From positions 1 to 64,000 of the forward strand of contig JAGBDN010000054.1 in the NCBI GenBank assembly GCA_017937485.1: a stretch of DNA of 64,000 nt, read 5' to 3'. This stretch comes from Thermoguttaceae bacterium (GTDB lineage Bacteria; Planctomycetota; Planctomycetia; Pirellulales; Thermoguttaceae). A model generated the notes under the pieces. The model searched no databases, was not told the DNA's origin, and saw nothing but the letters and a program-made list of their open reading frames with translations. Shown piece after piece: positions 36,091 to 44,813 of the stretch (the stretch's first letter is position 1; the number at the start of each line of letters is the position of its first letter). A program made the position numbers and the translations under genes.

Positions 36091-36258
36091 AAAGCGCCCC
36101 GCTTGCCTAAATTAGAACCCGTTTAAAACGCTTTGTTTGTTTAAATTAACCGGCTCGGTTAAAGCGCCCTGTTTGTTTAAATTGACCGACTCGGTTAAAA
36201 CGTCCTGTTTGTTCAAATTAACCGGCTCGGTTAAAACGCTCTGTCGACCTAAATTAAC
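36091..36258. repeat. 36-bp tandem repeat, about five units
   Basis: Three well-kept 36-bp units (36125-36160, 36161-36196, 36197-36232), each ending in GGCTCGGTT or GACTCGGTT, are flanked by degraded units on both sides. It is a contiguous tandem array, not a CRISPR: no spacers lie between units. It falls in the gap between two convergent genes. Confidence 0.85.
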
Positions 36259-36397
36259 AGGCGACTGGGAACTTAACGCGGCGCGAGTTGAAAAGGTTCG
36301 GTAAATAAACGTAAAAGTCGGCGCGACCGGAATAATTGGAGCGTTGGCGAGCGCCGCTTTTAAAACGAAAAAGCCGACCGCCGAACCAAGAAACGCC

Positions 36398-36432
36398 AAA
36401 CGGCGCGACGAAATCGAATCGTCGCGCCGTTT
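36398..36432. terminator. Bidirectional-looking hairpin terminator
   Basis: A perfect 14-bp stem (36398-36411 with 36419-36432, 7-nt loop) followed on the plus strand by TATTTTG. It lies between the convergent GH-A hydrolase and dehydrogenase genes and can serve both. Confidence 0.65.
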
Positions 36433-36527
36433 TATTTTGTTGAAAGCGCCCGGTTTAACAAGCGGGACACGTCGAAAAAGTCGGGCGTCGATCGGTTGAC
36501 GGCGGTTTAAACGCCCGACGCTCGATT

Positions 36528-37619
36528 TCAGTACGTTCGACGAAAAGCGACGGCGGCGTCGGAATATCGAGTCGAATATTGTTTTTTGACGTCGATCCAA
36601 AGGGGCGTCGTCCCGTCGCGCAACGGGAACCCGAGCTTCTTGCCGAGGGGCGAAAGGCGGTTGATTAGCGGTTCTCCGGCGCGGTATCGGCGGACGTTTT
36701 CGCAAAAAATATCGCAAACGTCGTCGAAGCGCCAGCGAATTTGCCCCGCGACGTGCGGCGTTATGAGGACGTTGTCGAAACTCCAAAGCGGGTGTTCCGC
36801 CGGGAGCGGTTCCGGCGAGGTAACGTCCATCACCGCGCCGCCGAGCCGTCCGGAAGCGAGCGCGTCGACGAGGGCGTCCGTCTCGACGATCGGCCCGCGA
36901 GCGAGGTTCGCGAGAAGAGCGCCCGGCTTCATTTTGGCGAGTTTTTCGGCGTTAATAATCCCGCGCGTGTCGGCGTTGAGCGGAAGGGAGAGGAAAACGA
37001 CGTCCGATTCGGCGAGCAGGTCGTCCAAACGGTCGGCGCCCCAAAGTTCGGCGACGCGCTCCGGCTTGTTCTCCGGATAAAGATCGGTCGCGATAATTTT
37101 TCCGGCGAACGGCGCGACAACCTCCGAAAAACGCCGCCCGACGCCCCCGAAACCGACGATTCCGACCGTCCGCTCGACCAAATCGAACGTCGGCTTCCGC
37201 TTAAAACGGCGGAAATCGGGATTGCTCGCCTCGACGAACTGGTCGCAAACGAAGGAGCGGAGGTTCCGCCCCCAACCGAGAATCAGCGCGAGTCCGTGTT
37301 CCGCGACTTGGTCGGAAAGAACCCCGGCGGCGGTTGAAATCGTTATGTCGGAAGCGATTACCGGCGGCGTCAGGCACCAGTCCATTCCGGCGGCGGACGA
37401 CTGAATCCAACGGAGCCGCTTTCGTTCGACGACGCGTTCCCAATCGACCGGAACCTTCGCGTGTCCGCAAAAATAATCGGCTTCGAGCAAGGCGTCGGCG
37501 ACGTCGCGTTGCCCGACGTTGACGATTTCAACCTCCGGCCAAGCGGCGGCGATGCGAGCGATCAACCGCTCTTCGACCGGTTCCGAACGAAAACAAACGA
37601 GAAGCGTTTCTTTTTTCAT
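36528..37619 (-). CDS. D-isomer-specific 2-hydroxyacid dehydrogenase
   Basis: A 363-residue NAD(P)-dependent enzyme of the SerA/GhrA type. The Rossmann motif GFGGVGRRF lies near 155-163. The catalytic arginine is in NLARGPIVETDAL, the glutamate in SPEPLPAEHPLW, and the histidine in ITPHVAGQ. Substrate (glyoxylate, hydroxypyruvate, phosphoglycerate or other) cannot be told. A 40-residue tail after the catalytic domain is unassigned. The ATG at 37619 starts the conserved part; the frame is open to 37742. It is followed 64 bp upstream by ruvC on the same strand, so the two may be cotranscribed. Confidence 0.88.
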   Translation of the reverse strand: MKKETLLVCFRSEPVEERLIARIAAAWPEVEIVNVGQRDVADALLEADYFCGHAKVPVDWERVVERKRLRWIQSSAAGMDWCLTPPVIASDITISTAAGVLSDQVAEHGLALILGWGRNLRSFVCDQFVEASNPDFRRFKRKPTFDLVERTVGIVGFGGVGRRFSEVVAPFAGKIIATDLYPENKPERVAELWGADRLDDLLAESDVVFLSLPLNADTRGIINAEKLAKMKPGALLANLARGPIVETDALVDALASGRLGGAVMDVTSPEPLPAEHPLWSFDNVLITPHVAGQIRWRFDDVCDIFCENVRRYRAGEPLINRLSPLGKKLGFPLRDGTTPLWIDVKKQYSTRYSDAAVAFRRTY

Positions 37620-37683
37620 CGCGTTTAGGGATAATTGTTGCGTTAAAAGGGGAGAGGAAACTGGAAAAATCGTTAAAAACGGT

Positions 37684-38277
37684 TCAACGGACGTCGATTT
37701 GCGGCCAAACTGGGGAAACCGGGCGCTTTGGGGGTTCCGCAAGGAGCGCGCAAATAGGGTTGGCGACGGCGGAACGTTGCGTTAAACGGGCTTCGGTAAA
37801 ATGGCAAAACGCGACCGCGATCGCGTCGGCGACGTCGGGCGGCTCCGGGAGGCGGGGAAGGCGCAATTGGAGTTGGACGGCGCGCTGCATTTGCGCTTTC
37901 GGTGCGCGACCGTTCCCGGTCGTCGTTTTTTTGATTTTTGTCGCGGCGTAAGAGACGACCGGAATCCCGGTTTGGGCGGCGGCGAGCATAATCGCGCCGC
38001 GGGCGTGTCCCATCAAAATCGCGGTTTCCGGGCGTTCGTAAAGGGAGTAAAGCTGTTCGAGCGCCATTACGTCCGGCTTGAACGCGGCGACGACTTCCGC
38101 GATTCCGTCGTAAATATCCTTGACGCGTTCCGGGAGCGTTTCCGCGCGACTCCGAACGACGCCCGCTTCGAGGAGGCGCGCTCGACCGGTCGAAACGTCC
38201 AACACGGCGTAACCGGTCGTCCGCAAGCCGGGGTCGACGCCCATCACGATATTCTCTATTTTGTCCGGATTGCTCAA
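37684..38277 (-). CDS. ruvC: Holliday junction resolvase RuvC
   Basis: A 197-residue RuvC with all four acidic residues of the RNase H-like site: Asp15 (GVDPGLRTTGY), Glu74 (ALEQ), Asp148 and Asp151 (PPDVADAIAVA). It cuts Holliday junctions with RuvAB. The likely start is a TTG at 38277, giving ten residues before the first strand as in other RuvC proteins; an ATG at 38244 would cut into that strand. About 35 residues at the C-terminus exceed the usual length. ruvA and ruvB are not in the window. Confidence 0.92.
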   Translation of the reverse strand: MSNPDKIENIVMGVDPGLRTTGYAVLDVSTGRARLLEAGVVRSRAETLPERVKDIYDGIAEVVAAFKPDVMALEQLYSLYERPETAILMGHARGAIMLAAAQTGIPVVSYAATKIKKTTTGNGRAPKAQMQRAVQLQLRLPRLPEPPDVADAIAVAFCHFTEARLTQRSAVANPICALLAEPPKRPVSPVWPQIDVR

Positions 38278-38549
38278 TTTGTTAGGTTTTCGCCGTTAGG
38301 ATCGCAAAAGATAGGGAAAATAAGGAAACGCGGCGCTCAAAATGGGGGCACAAATTCCCCGTCGTCGAAAACGACTCGCTTTCGACGTTTAGACGGGTAA
38401 AACAGGACGAGTTTAACGGCGTTTGGAGAAAACGAATCGCTTCTTAACGAGCGCGCAAAAACCCTGTTTCCGCTCGTTTCGGCGAAGTTAACGTTCGACG
38501 AAACGAGCGGAGCGGCGTTAAACTCCGGTTAATCGCTAAAATTGAACGA

Positions 38550-39557
38550 TTAGCCGTAAATTTCGTTCCAACGGGCGTTGAGGTCGACGTCTTGCGGCGT
38601 TCCGGCGAAGACGACGAGGCGGTAAACGCCCTTCAACACGAAACCCTTTTCAAACGCGAAACCGCCTTCTTTGAAGAGGAACGGCATCGGCGAGATGTTG
38701 CCGTAATCGCGAGTGAACCAAGGGCAGTTTTCGAACGGTTCTTTCGGCGGGCAGAGAACCGCGACGCCTTCGGTGATCGCCGGGTTGAAGCGACGTTTGC
38801 CGTAGAACGCCATCCACTTCGCCGGTTTCGAGAAGGTGTCTTTTTCGCACGTTCCGCCTTCGCTGCTGAGAAGGTTGCCGCCGCCGAACGGGCAGAGGTC
38901 TTGCTCGACGCGGACGCCGAAGAAGCCGTGGTTCGTCTTTTCGACTTTGACGTCGGTCAACATTTCCATTTCGAAGTCGAAGTCGAGCGTGTAATAGTCG
39001 TCGCAAACCCAGTTGAGCGTATACTTGCGGCGGTCTTCGATGATCGGGTCTTGACCCGGTTTTTGCCAAATGCAACGGTCGGTGAACTCGACGACGGATT
39101 TGTCGTGTTTAACGAGTTTGAGGTCTTGGCTCTTGATTTGGCCTTGTTTCGAGCCTTCTTGCCAATAGTTGCCGCCGTTGACGCGGTCGAGACCGAAGAA
39201 AACGGAACGGTGGTGCGGCCAAGGTTGCGACGATTCGGCGGTAACCGAAACGCGGGAGAGCGGGCCGGTCAACGGGTAGATGTACGGGTATTTTTGGTTC
39301 GGGTTGGTGCGGTAAGCCGCGACGACTTGGTTGTCTTTGCGGATCCAGAGGATTTTGTCGGCGAAATCCGGATAGTAGGACGTGAAGTGTTCGACCGGCG
39401 CGTCGCCCCAATTCGGCTTCGTGGCGCCTTCTTTGCCCGGATAATTGATTTTACCCTCAAAAGCGGCGTCGGCGCCGTAAGTTTCGGAACCGAGGGTAAC
39501 GGTCAAACCGGTCGCGGCCATAAGACCGGCGTTTTTGAAAAAATCGCGTCGTTGCAT
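38550..39557 (-). CDS. Exported DUF6807 (PmoA-like) protein
   Basis: A 335-residue protein with a twin-arginine-like leader (QRRDFFKNAGLMAATGLTVTLG). The mature part is a beta-sandwich with WPHHRSVFFGLDRVNGGNYW near 110 and NHGFFGVRVEQDL near 218, features of the DUF6807 family (labelled methane oxygenase PmoA in domain databases, a name without biochemical support here). Planctomycetes carry many such genes, often with Gfo/Idh/MocA enzymes, suggesting sugar metabolism. Promoter at 39771-39799. Confidence 0.8.
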   Translation of the reverse strand: MQRRDFFKNAGLMAATGLTVTLGSETYGADAAFEGKINYPGKEGATKPNWGDAPVEHFTSYYPDFADKILWIRKDNQVVAAYRTNPNQKYPYIYPLTGPLSRVSVTAESSQPWPHHRSVFFGLDRVNGGNYWQEGSKQGQIKSQDLKLVKHDKSVVEFTDRCIWQKPGQDPIIEDRRKYTLNWVCDDYYTLDFDFEMEMLTDVKVEKTNHGFFGVRVEQDLCPFGGGNLLSSEGGTCEKDTFSKPAKWMAFYGKRRFNPAITEGVAVLCPPKEPFENCPWFTRDYGNISPMPFLFKEGGFAFEKGFVLKGVYRLVVFAGTPQDVDLNARWNEIYG

Positions 39558-39770
39558 AACAACCTCGAAACTAAGTAAAACGGAAAAAATGGGAAACGCC
39601 GCAAAACGGCGCGCCGCGACGTTTGGGCGAACGCCGCCGAACGTCGCGAAAAAAGCGTCGAAAGCGCCAATATATTAATAATGGCAAAACGGACGCGGAC
39701 GGAGCAAAAGACCGTCGCGACGGACGCAAAAAAAGCGAGCGTCGGAAGCGTCGAGCGCTTTACCGTTTTT

Positions 39771-39799
39771 ATTCTATCCGCTCGAGAACCGTTTGTCAA
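39771..39799 (-). promoter_or_regulatory. Near-consensus promoter of the DUF6807 gene
   Basis: On the minus strand a perfect TTGACA (39794-39799) and TAGAAT (39771-39776), 17 bp apart; the leader would be about 200 nt. Confidence 0.75.
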
Positions 39800-40003
39800 C
39801 GGAAAAATCCTTGGGAAAACTTGCTAAGGAAAATTTTTGAACGTAAAGGTTAAGACGGATAAATAACTAAAAAACGCAAAAACGAGAAGAAAAGTTGTTT
39901 TTAAGGGTTGCGTAAGATAAGACGAATGGGAGGTTTAGGGAGGCGCGGCTGGGAAAATTTTTAAAAAACAAATAAAGAAAGCGAGGAATCTAAAACTTTG
40001 AAC

Positions 40004-40031
40004 TTGACAAAAAGACATTTTTTGTTATATT
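40004..40031 (+). promoter_or_regulatory. Upstream promoter of the rpmF region
   Basis: Perfect TTGACA (40004-40009) and TATATT (40026-40031), 16 bp apart, in an AT-rich stretch. Confidence 0.7.
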
Positions 40032-40040
40032 GTCAAAGCG

Positions 40041-40256
40041 TTGGGCGGAACCGCGTTCAACCTAGACGCGGAGCGTCGCAAATTAAAAACGCTTGAGCCG
40101 TTTTGCGTTTGGGAGCGTTTGGCGCGTCAAGAAGACGACGAACAAGACGTTAAAAAACGTTTTTGGGGCGAGAAAACGACCGAAACGGAGGGTTTTGTCG
40201 AAAACGCAAGGAATTTTGCGAAAAAAGTTGCGTTATTTCGGCTTGCCCTCGGTTGA
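40041..40256 (+). CDS. Possible small protein upstream of rpmF
   Basis: A 71-codon frame starting with TTG only 10 bp after the -10 box at 40026. Its composition (Glu, Lys, Arg, Asp in a helical pattern, FNLDAERRKLKTLEPFCVWERL) is more protein-like than most intergenic frames. A DUF177/YceD gene often precedes rpmF in bacteria, but this is far too short and no match is claimed. It lacks a ribosome binding site and could be leader RNA. Confidence 0.22.
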   Translation: MGGTAFNLDAERRKLKTLEPFCVWERLARQEDDEQDVKKRFWGEKTTETEGFVENARNFAKKVALFRLALG

Positions 40257-40281
40257 CGAGGTTGGGTTTTTGGCGTATGAT
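40253..40281 (+). promoter_or_regulatory. Proximal promoter of rpmF
   Basis: TTGACG (40253-40258) and TATGAT (40276-40281), 17 bp apart, 248 bp before rpmF. Together with the one at 40004 it gives rpmF two tandem promoters. Confidence 0.7.
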
Positions 40282-40528
40282 GGAAAGAAATTTTTTGCCG
40301 GGCGCAAAACGCTTTTTCTCCGTCGCGCTTCAAGCTGACGACGCCGAGCGTTTCCGGAGGGCGCGGACTATGTTTCCGCGTCGACGGCGGTTGAGTTGCG
40401 CTCAAATGAAATAGAACGTCGCGTTTGACGTCGTTCGACGGAAATTAGGAGCCGAGGCGTCTTAATCCGTCGCGTCGTTCGAACGGCGTCGCGCCTTTAA
40501 CACGATTTAACATTTAGAGGATAGAACA

Positions 40529-40714
40529 ATGGCGGTTCCGAAGAGAAAACACAGCAACGCTCGCACTGGCGCTCGTCGCGCGCACGATTTCAAACGTCCG
40601 GTTCAAACGGCTCCTTGCGCCGAATGCAACAAAATGATCCCGACGCACGTCGTTTGCCCGAACTGCGGCAGCTATATGGGTCGTCAAGTCGTTTCGCAAG
40701 ATCAAGACAAATAG
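40529..40714 (+). CDS. rpmF: 50S ribosomal protein L32
   Basis: A 61-residue L32 beginning with the typical MAVPKRKHSNARTG. It keeps the zinc-binding cysteines (C30, C33, C43, C46), so it is the zinc form rather than the zinc-independent paralogue. Ribosome binding site AGAGGA. It opens the fatty acid cluster as in many bacteria, but is separated from fabD by a terminator-like hairpin. Confidence 0.96.
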   Translation: MAVPKRKHSNARTGARRAHDFKRPVQTAPCAECNKMIPTHVVCPNCGSYMGRQVVSQDQDK

Positions 40715-40827
40715 TCGACGCGAACGACGACAAAGCGCGACGCTTTAACGACGACTTCCGAGCGGAAGCGCGTCGACGGGGGCGTTGCGCGCCGACGGCG
40801 GCAAAGACGTCGGCGATTATCTAATAT

Positions 40828-40862
40828 AAAGGGAGAGCGCGAAACGGTTCTCCCCTTTTTTT
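40828..40862 (+). terminator. Terminator between rpmF and fabD
   Basis: AAAGGGAGA pairs, with one bulged base, with TTCTCCCCTTT, followed by a run of T. Probably partial, letting some transcription pass into fabD. Confidence 0.6.
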
Positions 40863-40976
40863 AAGTCCCGACGACGCGAAGCGAGGAGAAAGTCGAGCGT
40901 CGACGGACGAAAAAACGAAAAATTAAATTAAAACGAATCGCGAAAAATTCGCGAAACGCTGGGAAACGCTTACATC

Positions 40977-41870
40977 ATGGGAAAAACGGCGATTTTATTT
41001 CCGGGACAGGGCGCGCAAACGGTCGGAATGGGGCGCGAGCTTTACGACGCGTCCGCGAAAGTCCGCGAGATGTACGCGCAAGCGAACGAAATTCTCGGGT
41101 GCGACCTGACGAAAATCTGTTTCGAAGGGCCCGCCGAAGTTCTCGACGCGACCGATCAATCGCAGCCCGCGATCTTTTTGACGAGCTTGGCCGCGTTGGA
41201 AGCGTTGAAAGAGTCGGAGCCGGAAGCGCTGGAAAATTGCGTCGCGACGACCGGTTTGAGCCTCGGCGAATACACCGCGTTGACGTTCGCGGGCGTTATG
41301 TCGTTCGAGGACGGTTTGAAGTTGGTTCGACTCCGCGGCGAAGCGATGCAAGAAGCGTCGGACGCCGTTCCGAGCGGGATGGCGAGCGTTCTCGGCCTCG
41401 ACGTCGAGACGGTTCGCGGGCTTTGCGCCGAAGTCGACGCGGAAGATTTGACGATCGCGAACTATCTTTGCCCGGGGAATTTGGTTGTTTCCGGGGCGCG
41501 CGCTTCGGTCGACAAGTTGATGGAAGCCGCGTTGGCCGCCGGCGCGATGAAGGTCGTCGGGTTGAAAGTCGCCGGCGCGTTCCACACGTCGTTTATGTCG
41601 CCCGCCGTCGAGCAAATGCGTCCGATTATCGAGGCGATGGATTTCAGCGCGCCGAAAATTCCGGTCGTTAGCGGCGTCGACGCGCGTTTCCACTCCGATC
41701 CGAACGAGATTAAGAATATTTTGATTCGCCAAATTTCGTCGCCGGTTCTTTGGGAAGACGCGATGCGTTTCCTGATCGCCGAGGGCGTCGAAACGTTTTA
41801 CGAAGTCGGGCCCGGTCGCGTTTTGCGCGGCTTGATGAAGCGGATCGACCGTAAGGCGAAAATGGCGTAA
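40977..41870 (+). CDS. fabD: Malonyl-CoA:ACP transacylase
   Basis: A 297-residue FabD that loads malonyl groups onto ACP. The N-terminal FPGQGAQ, the nucleophile GLSLGEY (Ser95) and the catalytic histidine in AGAFHTSFM are all present, and the length is standard. No clear Shine-Dalgarno before the ATG at 40977. First fab gene of the row; plsX and fabH, which often stand between rpmF and fabD, are absent. Confidence 0.95.
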   Translation: MGKTAILFPGQGAQTVGMGRELYDASAKVREMYAQANEILGCDLTKICFEGPAEVLDATDQSQPAIFLTSLAALEALKESEPEALENCVATTGLSLGEYTALTFAGVMSFEDGLKLVRLRGEAMQEASDAVPSGMASVLGLDVETVRGLCAEVDAEDLTIANYLCPGNLVVSGARASVDKLMEAALAAGAMKVVGLKVAGAFHTSFMSPAVEQMRPIIEAMDFSAPKIPVVSGVDARFHSDPNEIKNILIRQISSPVLWEDAMRFLIAEGVETFYEVGPGRVLRGLMKRIDRKAKMA

Positions 41871-42051
41871 AACGCGAATGAAATTCCGGTAAAATCGGAA
41901 CGAACGATAAACGTTTGAATAAATTGTCGTCGACGGTCGCGTAAAGCGCCGCCGTCGCGAATGAAAACCCAAATCGGACGGTAAAAGCGGCGATTTGGAT
42001 AAAATTTAACGAGCAAGAGCGTCGTTTGCACGGCGTTCGGCGAGGGATGAA

Positions 42052-42819
42052 ATGATTCAAGTTGATCTTACCGGCAAGGTCGCGGTTGTTACCGGCGCGA
42101 CTCGCGGCATTGGTTTGGGTATTGCGAAAGCGTTGGCGAAGGCCGGCGCTCAAGTCGCCTGCGTCGGCACGAACGAAGAAAAATTGACGGCGGCGGTCGC
42201 CGGTATCGTCGCCGACGGCGGGGACGCGCGCGCTTACGTTTGCAACGTCGGCGACTCGGACGCCGTCAAAGCCTTGGCGCAAAAGATTTTGGGCGACAAA
42301 GCGAACCCGGGCGACTACGGCAAAGTCGACATTCTCGTCAACAACGCCGGGATTACTCGCGATATGCTGATGCGCCGCATCACCGACGAACAATGGGACG
42401 ACGTGATGGCGGTCAACCTCCGCGGCCCGTTCCTGATGTGCCGCGCGTTCGTCGAATCGATGCGCAAGAGCAAGTGGGGCCGCATCGTCAATATTTCGAG
42501 CATTAGCGCGCTTTTCGGCAACCCCGGTCAAGCGAACTATTCGGCGTCGAAAGCCGGTTTGCTCGGTTTCACTCGCACGATCGCGAAAGAACTCGCCAAC
42601 CGCAACATCACCGTCAACGCCGTTTGCCCCGGTTTTATCGCGACCGATATGACCGACGCGATGCCGGAAATGATTCGCCAAACGATCAAAGATCGTATTC
42701 CGGTCGGACGCATTGGCGAACCGGACGATATCGCGAACGCCGTCCTCTTCTTCGCGAGCGAAGAAGCGTCCTTCGTTACCGGTCAAGCGTTGACCGTCGA
42801 CGGCGGGATGATCAACTGA
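42052..42819 (+). CDS. fabG: 3-oxoacyl-ACP reductase
   Basis: A 255-residue SDR enzyme that reduces 3-ketoacyl-ACP with NADPH. TGATRGIG is at 14-21, NNAG at 97-100, and the catalytic Ser150, Tyr163, Lys167 are intact; NPGQANYSASKAG is diagnostic of FabG. It follows fabD by 180 bp on the same strand. Confidence 0.95.
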   Translation: MIQVDLTGKVAVVTGATRGIGLGIAKALAKAGAQVACVGTNEEKLTAAVAGIVADGGDARAYVCNVGDSDAVKALAQKILGDKANPGDYGKVDILVNNAGITRDMLMRRITDEQWDDVMAVNLRGPFLMCRAFVESMRKSKWGRIVNISSISALFGNPGQANYSASKAGLLGFTRTIAKELANRNITVNAVCPGFIATDMTDAMPEMIRQTIKDRIPVGRIGEPDDIANAVLFFASEEASFVTGQALTVDGGMIN

Positions 42820-42990
42820 TTATTTAGCGAAAAACAAGCGAAAATAGCTCAAACGGAGTTGTTTTTTTGTCGCTTTTCGGATAAAATAACGCGCGGCGGC
42901 GTTTAAATCTTCGCCGCGTCGATTCTACTAAGGTAAAAACGCGCCGTTCGACGGCGTTAAAGCAAATAGCACTTAAGAAAGGTCGTATCA

Positions 42991-43239
42991 ATGGACGAAA
43001 AACAAATTGAAGCGAAAATCATCGAAATCATCGCCGAACAACTTGGTCGCGAACAAGACACGATCACCAGCGAAAGCGATATCGCCAACGACTTGGGCGC
43101 CGACTCCCTCGACGTCGCCGAATTGATGATCGCCTTCGAAGAAAGTTTCGAAATCGACATTGACGAAGACAAAGCGCAAAACATCGCGACCGTCGGCGAC
43201 GTCGTCAAACACATCGTTTCGCAACTCGGCGACGCTTGA
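42991..43239 (+). CDS. acpP: Acyl carrier protein
   Basis: An 82-residue acidic four-helix carrier. The phosphopantetheine serine is Ser39 in LGADSLDVAEL. Length and charge are typical. It lies between fabG and fabF, the conserved order. Confidence 0.97.
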   Translation: MDEKQIEAKIIEIIAEQLGREQDTITSESDIANDLGADSLDVAELMIAFEESFEIDIDEDKAQNIATVGDVVKHIVSQLGDA

Positions 43240-43433
43240 TTTAGTCGGCGACTTAACGCGAACGGCGACGACGTCGATTCGCGCTCAAACGCTTTTTTAC
43301 GAATAGAAAACGTTTGAGCGCGAAGCGTCGCGGAGTTTTACGCTCCAAAAGCGTCGTTGCCGCCTGTTTTCGCCGCGTTTGATTCGAGCGCGGCGTCTTT
43401 AAATTCTATCGCTCTTCACTTTTCAGGTTCGTT

Positions 43434-44678
43434 ATGAGCAAGCGCGTTGTTATCACCGGTTTAGGCCTTGTTTCTCCTCTCGGGTGCGAAGTGGAAACGG
43501 CTTGGCGTCGCTTGCGCGAAGGGGAAAGCGGCGTTTCTCCGTGGGCGGAACCGGACGGTCTCGAATTTCGTTCGAAAATCGCCGGTCAATGTCTCGATTT
43601 TTCCCCGGCTCCGTATATCGAACCGAAAGACGTCAAGAAAGTGGAGCGTTTCGCGCAATTTGCTTACGTCGCCGGGATTCGAGCCGTCGAGCAAGCGGGC
43701 GTCGATTTTTCGCGCGAAAATCCGTTTCGTTGCGCCTCGATCGTCGGATGCGGCGTCGGCGGTTTGGCGGAAATCGAGCGACAAGACGAAAAATTGGCGA
43801 AGAACGGCCCGTCGCGAATTTCGCCTTTCACCATTCCGAAAATTATGCTCAACGCCGCGAGCGCGCATTTGGCGATTCGATACGGTATTCACGGCCCGGT
43901 TTACGGCGTCGCGACCGCTTGCGCCAGCGCGAACAACGCGATGATCGACGTTTATAAAGCGATCAAATGCGGCGAAATCGACGTCGCGCTTACGGGCGGA
44001 ACCGAAGCGGCCGTCTCGAAACTCGGCGTCGCCGGATTTGGAGCGATGCGCGCGCTTTCCGAACGCAACGACGCGCCGGAGAAGGCGAGCCGACCGTTCG
44101 ACGTCGACCGCGACGGGTTCGTGATCGGCGAAGGCGCCGGAGTCCTCGTTTTTGAGGAACTCGAACACGCGAAACAGCGCGGCGCGAATATTTTGGCCGA
44201 AGTCGTCGGGTACGGCGTTTCGACCGACGCGACGCACATCACGCAGCCGGACGACGAGGGCGTTTACGCCGGGGCCGCGATGGAAGCGACCTTGCGCTCC
44301 GCCGGTTGGAATCCCGAGGACGTCGATTATATTAACGCGCACGGCACCGCGACGAAGTTGGGCGACGTCGCCGAAACGGCGGCGATTAAGCGCGCGCTCG
44401 GCGAAGACGCGGCGAAAAAAGTCGCGATTTCCAGCACGAAAAGCGCGATCGGGCACCTCCTCGGCGGAAGCGGCGGCGTCGAATTGGTCTTTTCGGTTCT
44501 CTCGGCGCGGGACGGCGTCGTTCCGCCGACGTTGAATTTGGAAAATCCCGACCCGAAATGCGATCTCGATTACACGCCGCTCGTCGCGAAAGAGCGGAAG
44601 ATCGACCGCGTTATTTCGAACAGTTTTGGCTTCGGCGGACACAACGCTTGCGTCGCGATCGCTCGTTTCGTCGACTGA
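43434..44678 (+). CDS. fabF: 3-oxoacyl-ACP synthase II
   Basis: A 414-residue beta-ketoacyl-ACP synthase that elongates acyl chains. The thiolase-fold triad is complete: Cys163 in TACASANNAM, His303 in NAHGTATKLGD, His341 in IGHLLGGSGG. Length fits FabF/FabB. No clear ribosome binding site before the ATG. As fabH is not here, initiation must depend on a gene elsewhere. Confidence 0.96.
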   Translation: MSKRVVITGLGLVSPLGCEVETAWRRLREGESGVSPWAEPDGLEFRSKIAGQCLDFSPAPYIEPKDVKKVERFAQFAYVAGIRAVEQAGVDFSRENPFRCASIVGCGVGGLAEIERQDEKLAKNGPSRISPFTIPKIMLNAASAHLAIRYGIHGPVYGVATACASANNAMIDVYKAIKCGEIDVALTGGTEAAVSKLGVAGFGAMRALSERNDAPEKASRPFDVDRDGFVIGEGAGVLVFEELEHAKQRGANILAEVVGYGVSTDATHITQPDDEGVYAGAAMEATLRSAGWNPEDVDYINAHGTATKLGDVAETAAIKRALGEDAAKKVAISSTKSAIGHLLGGSGGVELVFSVLSARDGVVPPTLNLENPDPKCDLDYTPLVAKERKIDRVISNSFGFGGHNACVAIARFVD

Positions 44679-44813
44679 CGAAGCGCGGCGGTTGCGGCGG
44701 CGGACGGCGCGGCGTCGAAGAGACGAAGCGTCGTCGGCGTCGCGTCGAACGTTGAGGGCGGCGGCTCGAGAAGTCGGCGTCCGTTTCCCTATTTCTTGGA
44801 GAAAGGCCCCGAC

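Noticed and set aside
36091..36258. CRISPR array
   Set aside because: The 36-bp units are directly joined with no spacers, and no cas genes are nearby.
36112..36786. Minus-strand frame with a repeated TEPVNLNKQ peptide
   Set aside because: The peptide repeat only reflects the 36-bp DNA repeat (a multiple of three), and the frame overlaps the dehydrogenase gene in another frame.
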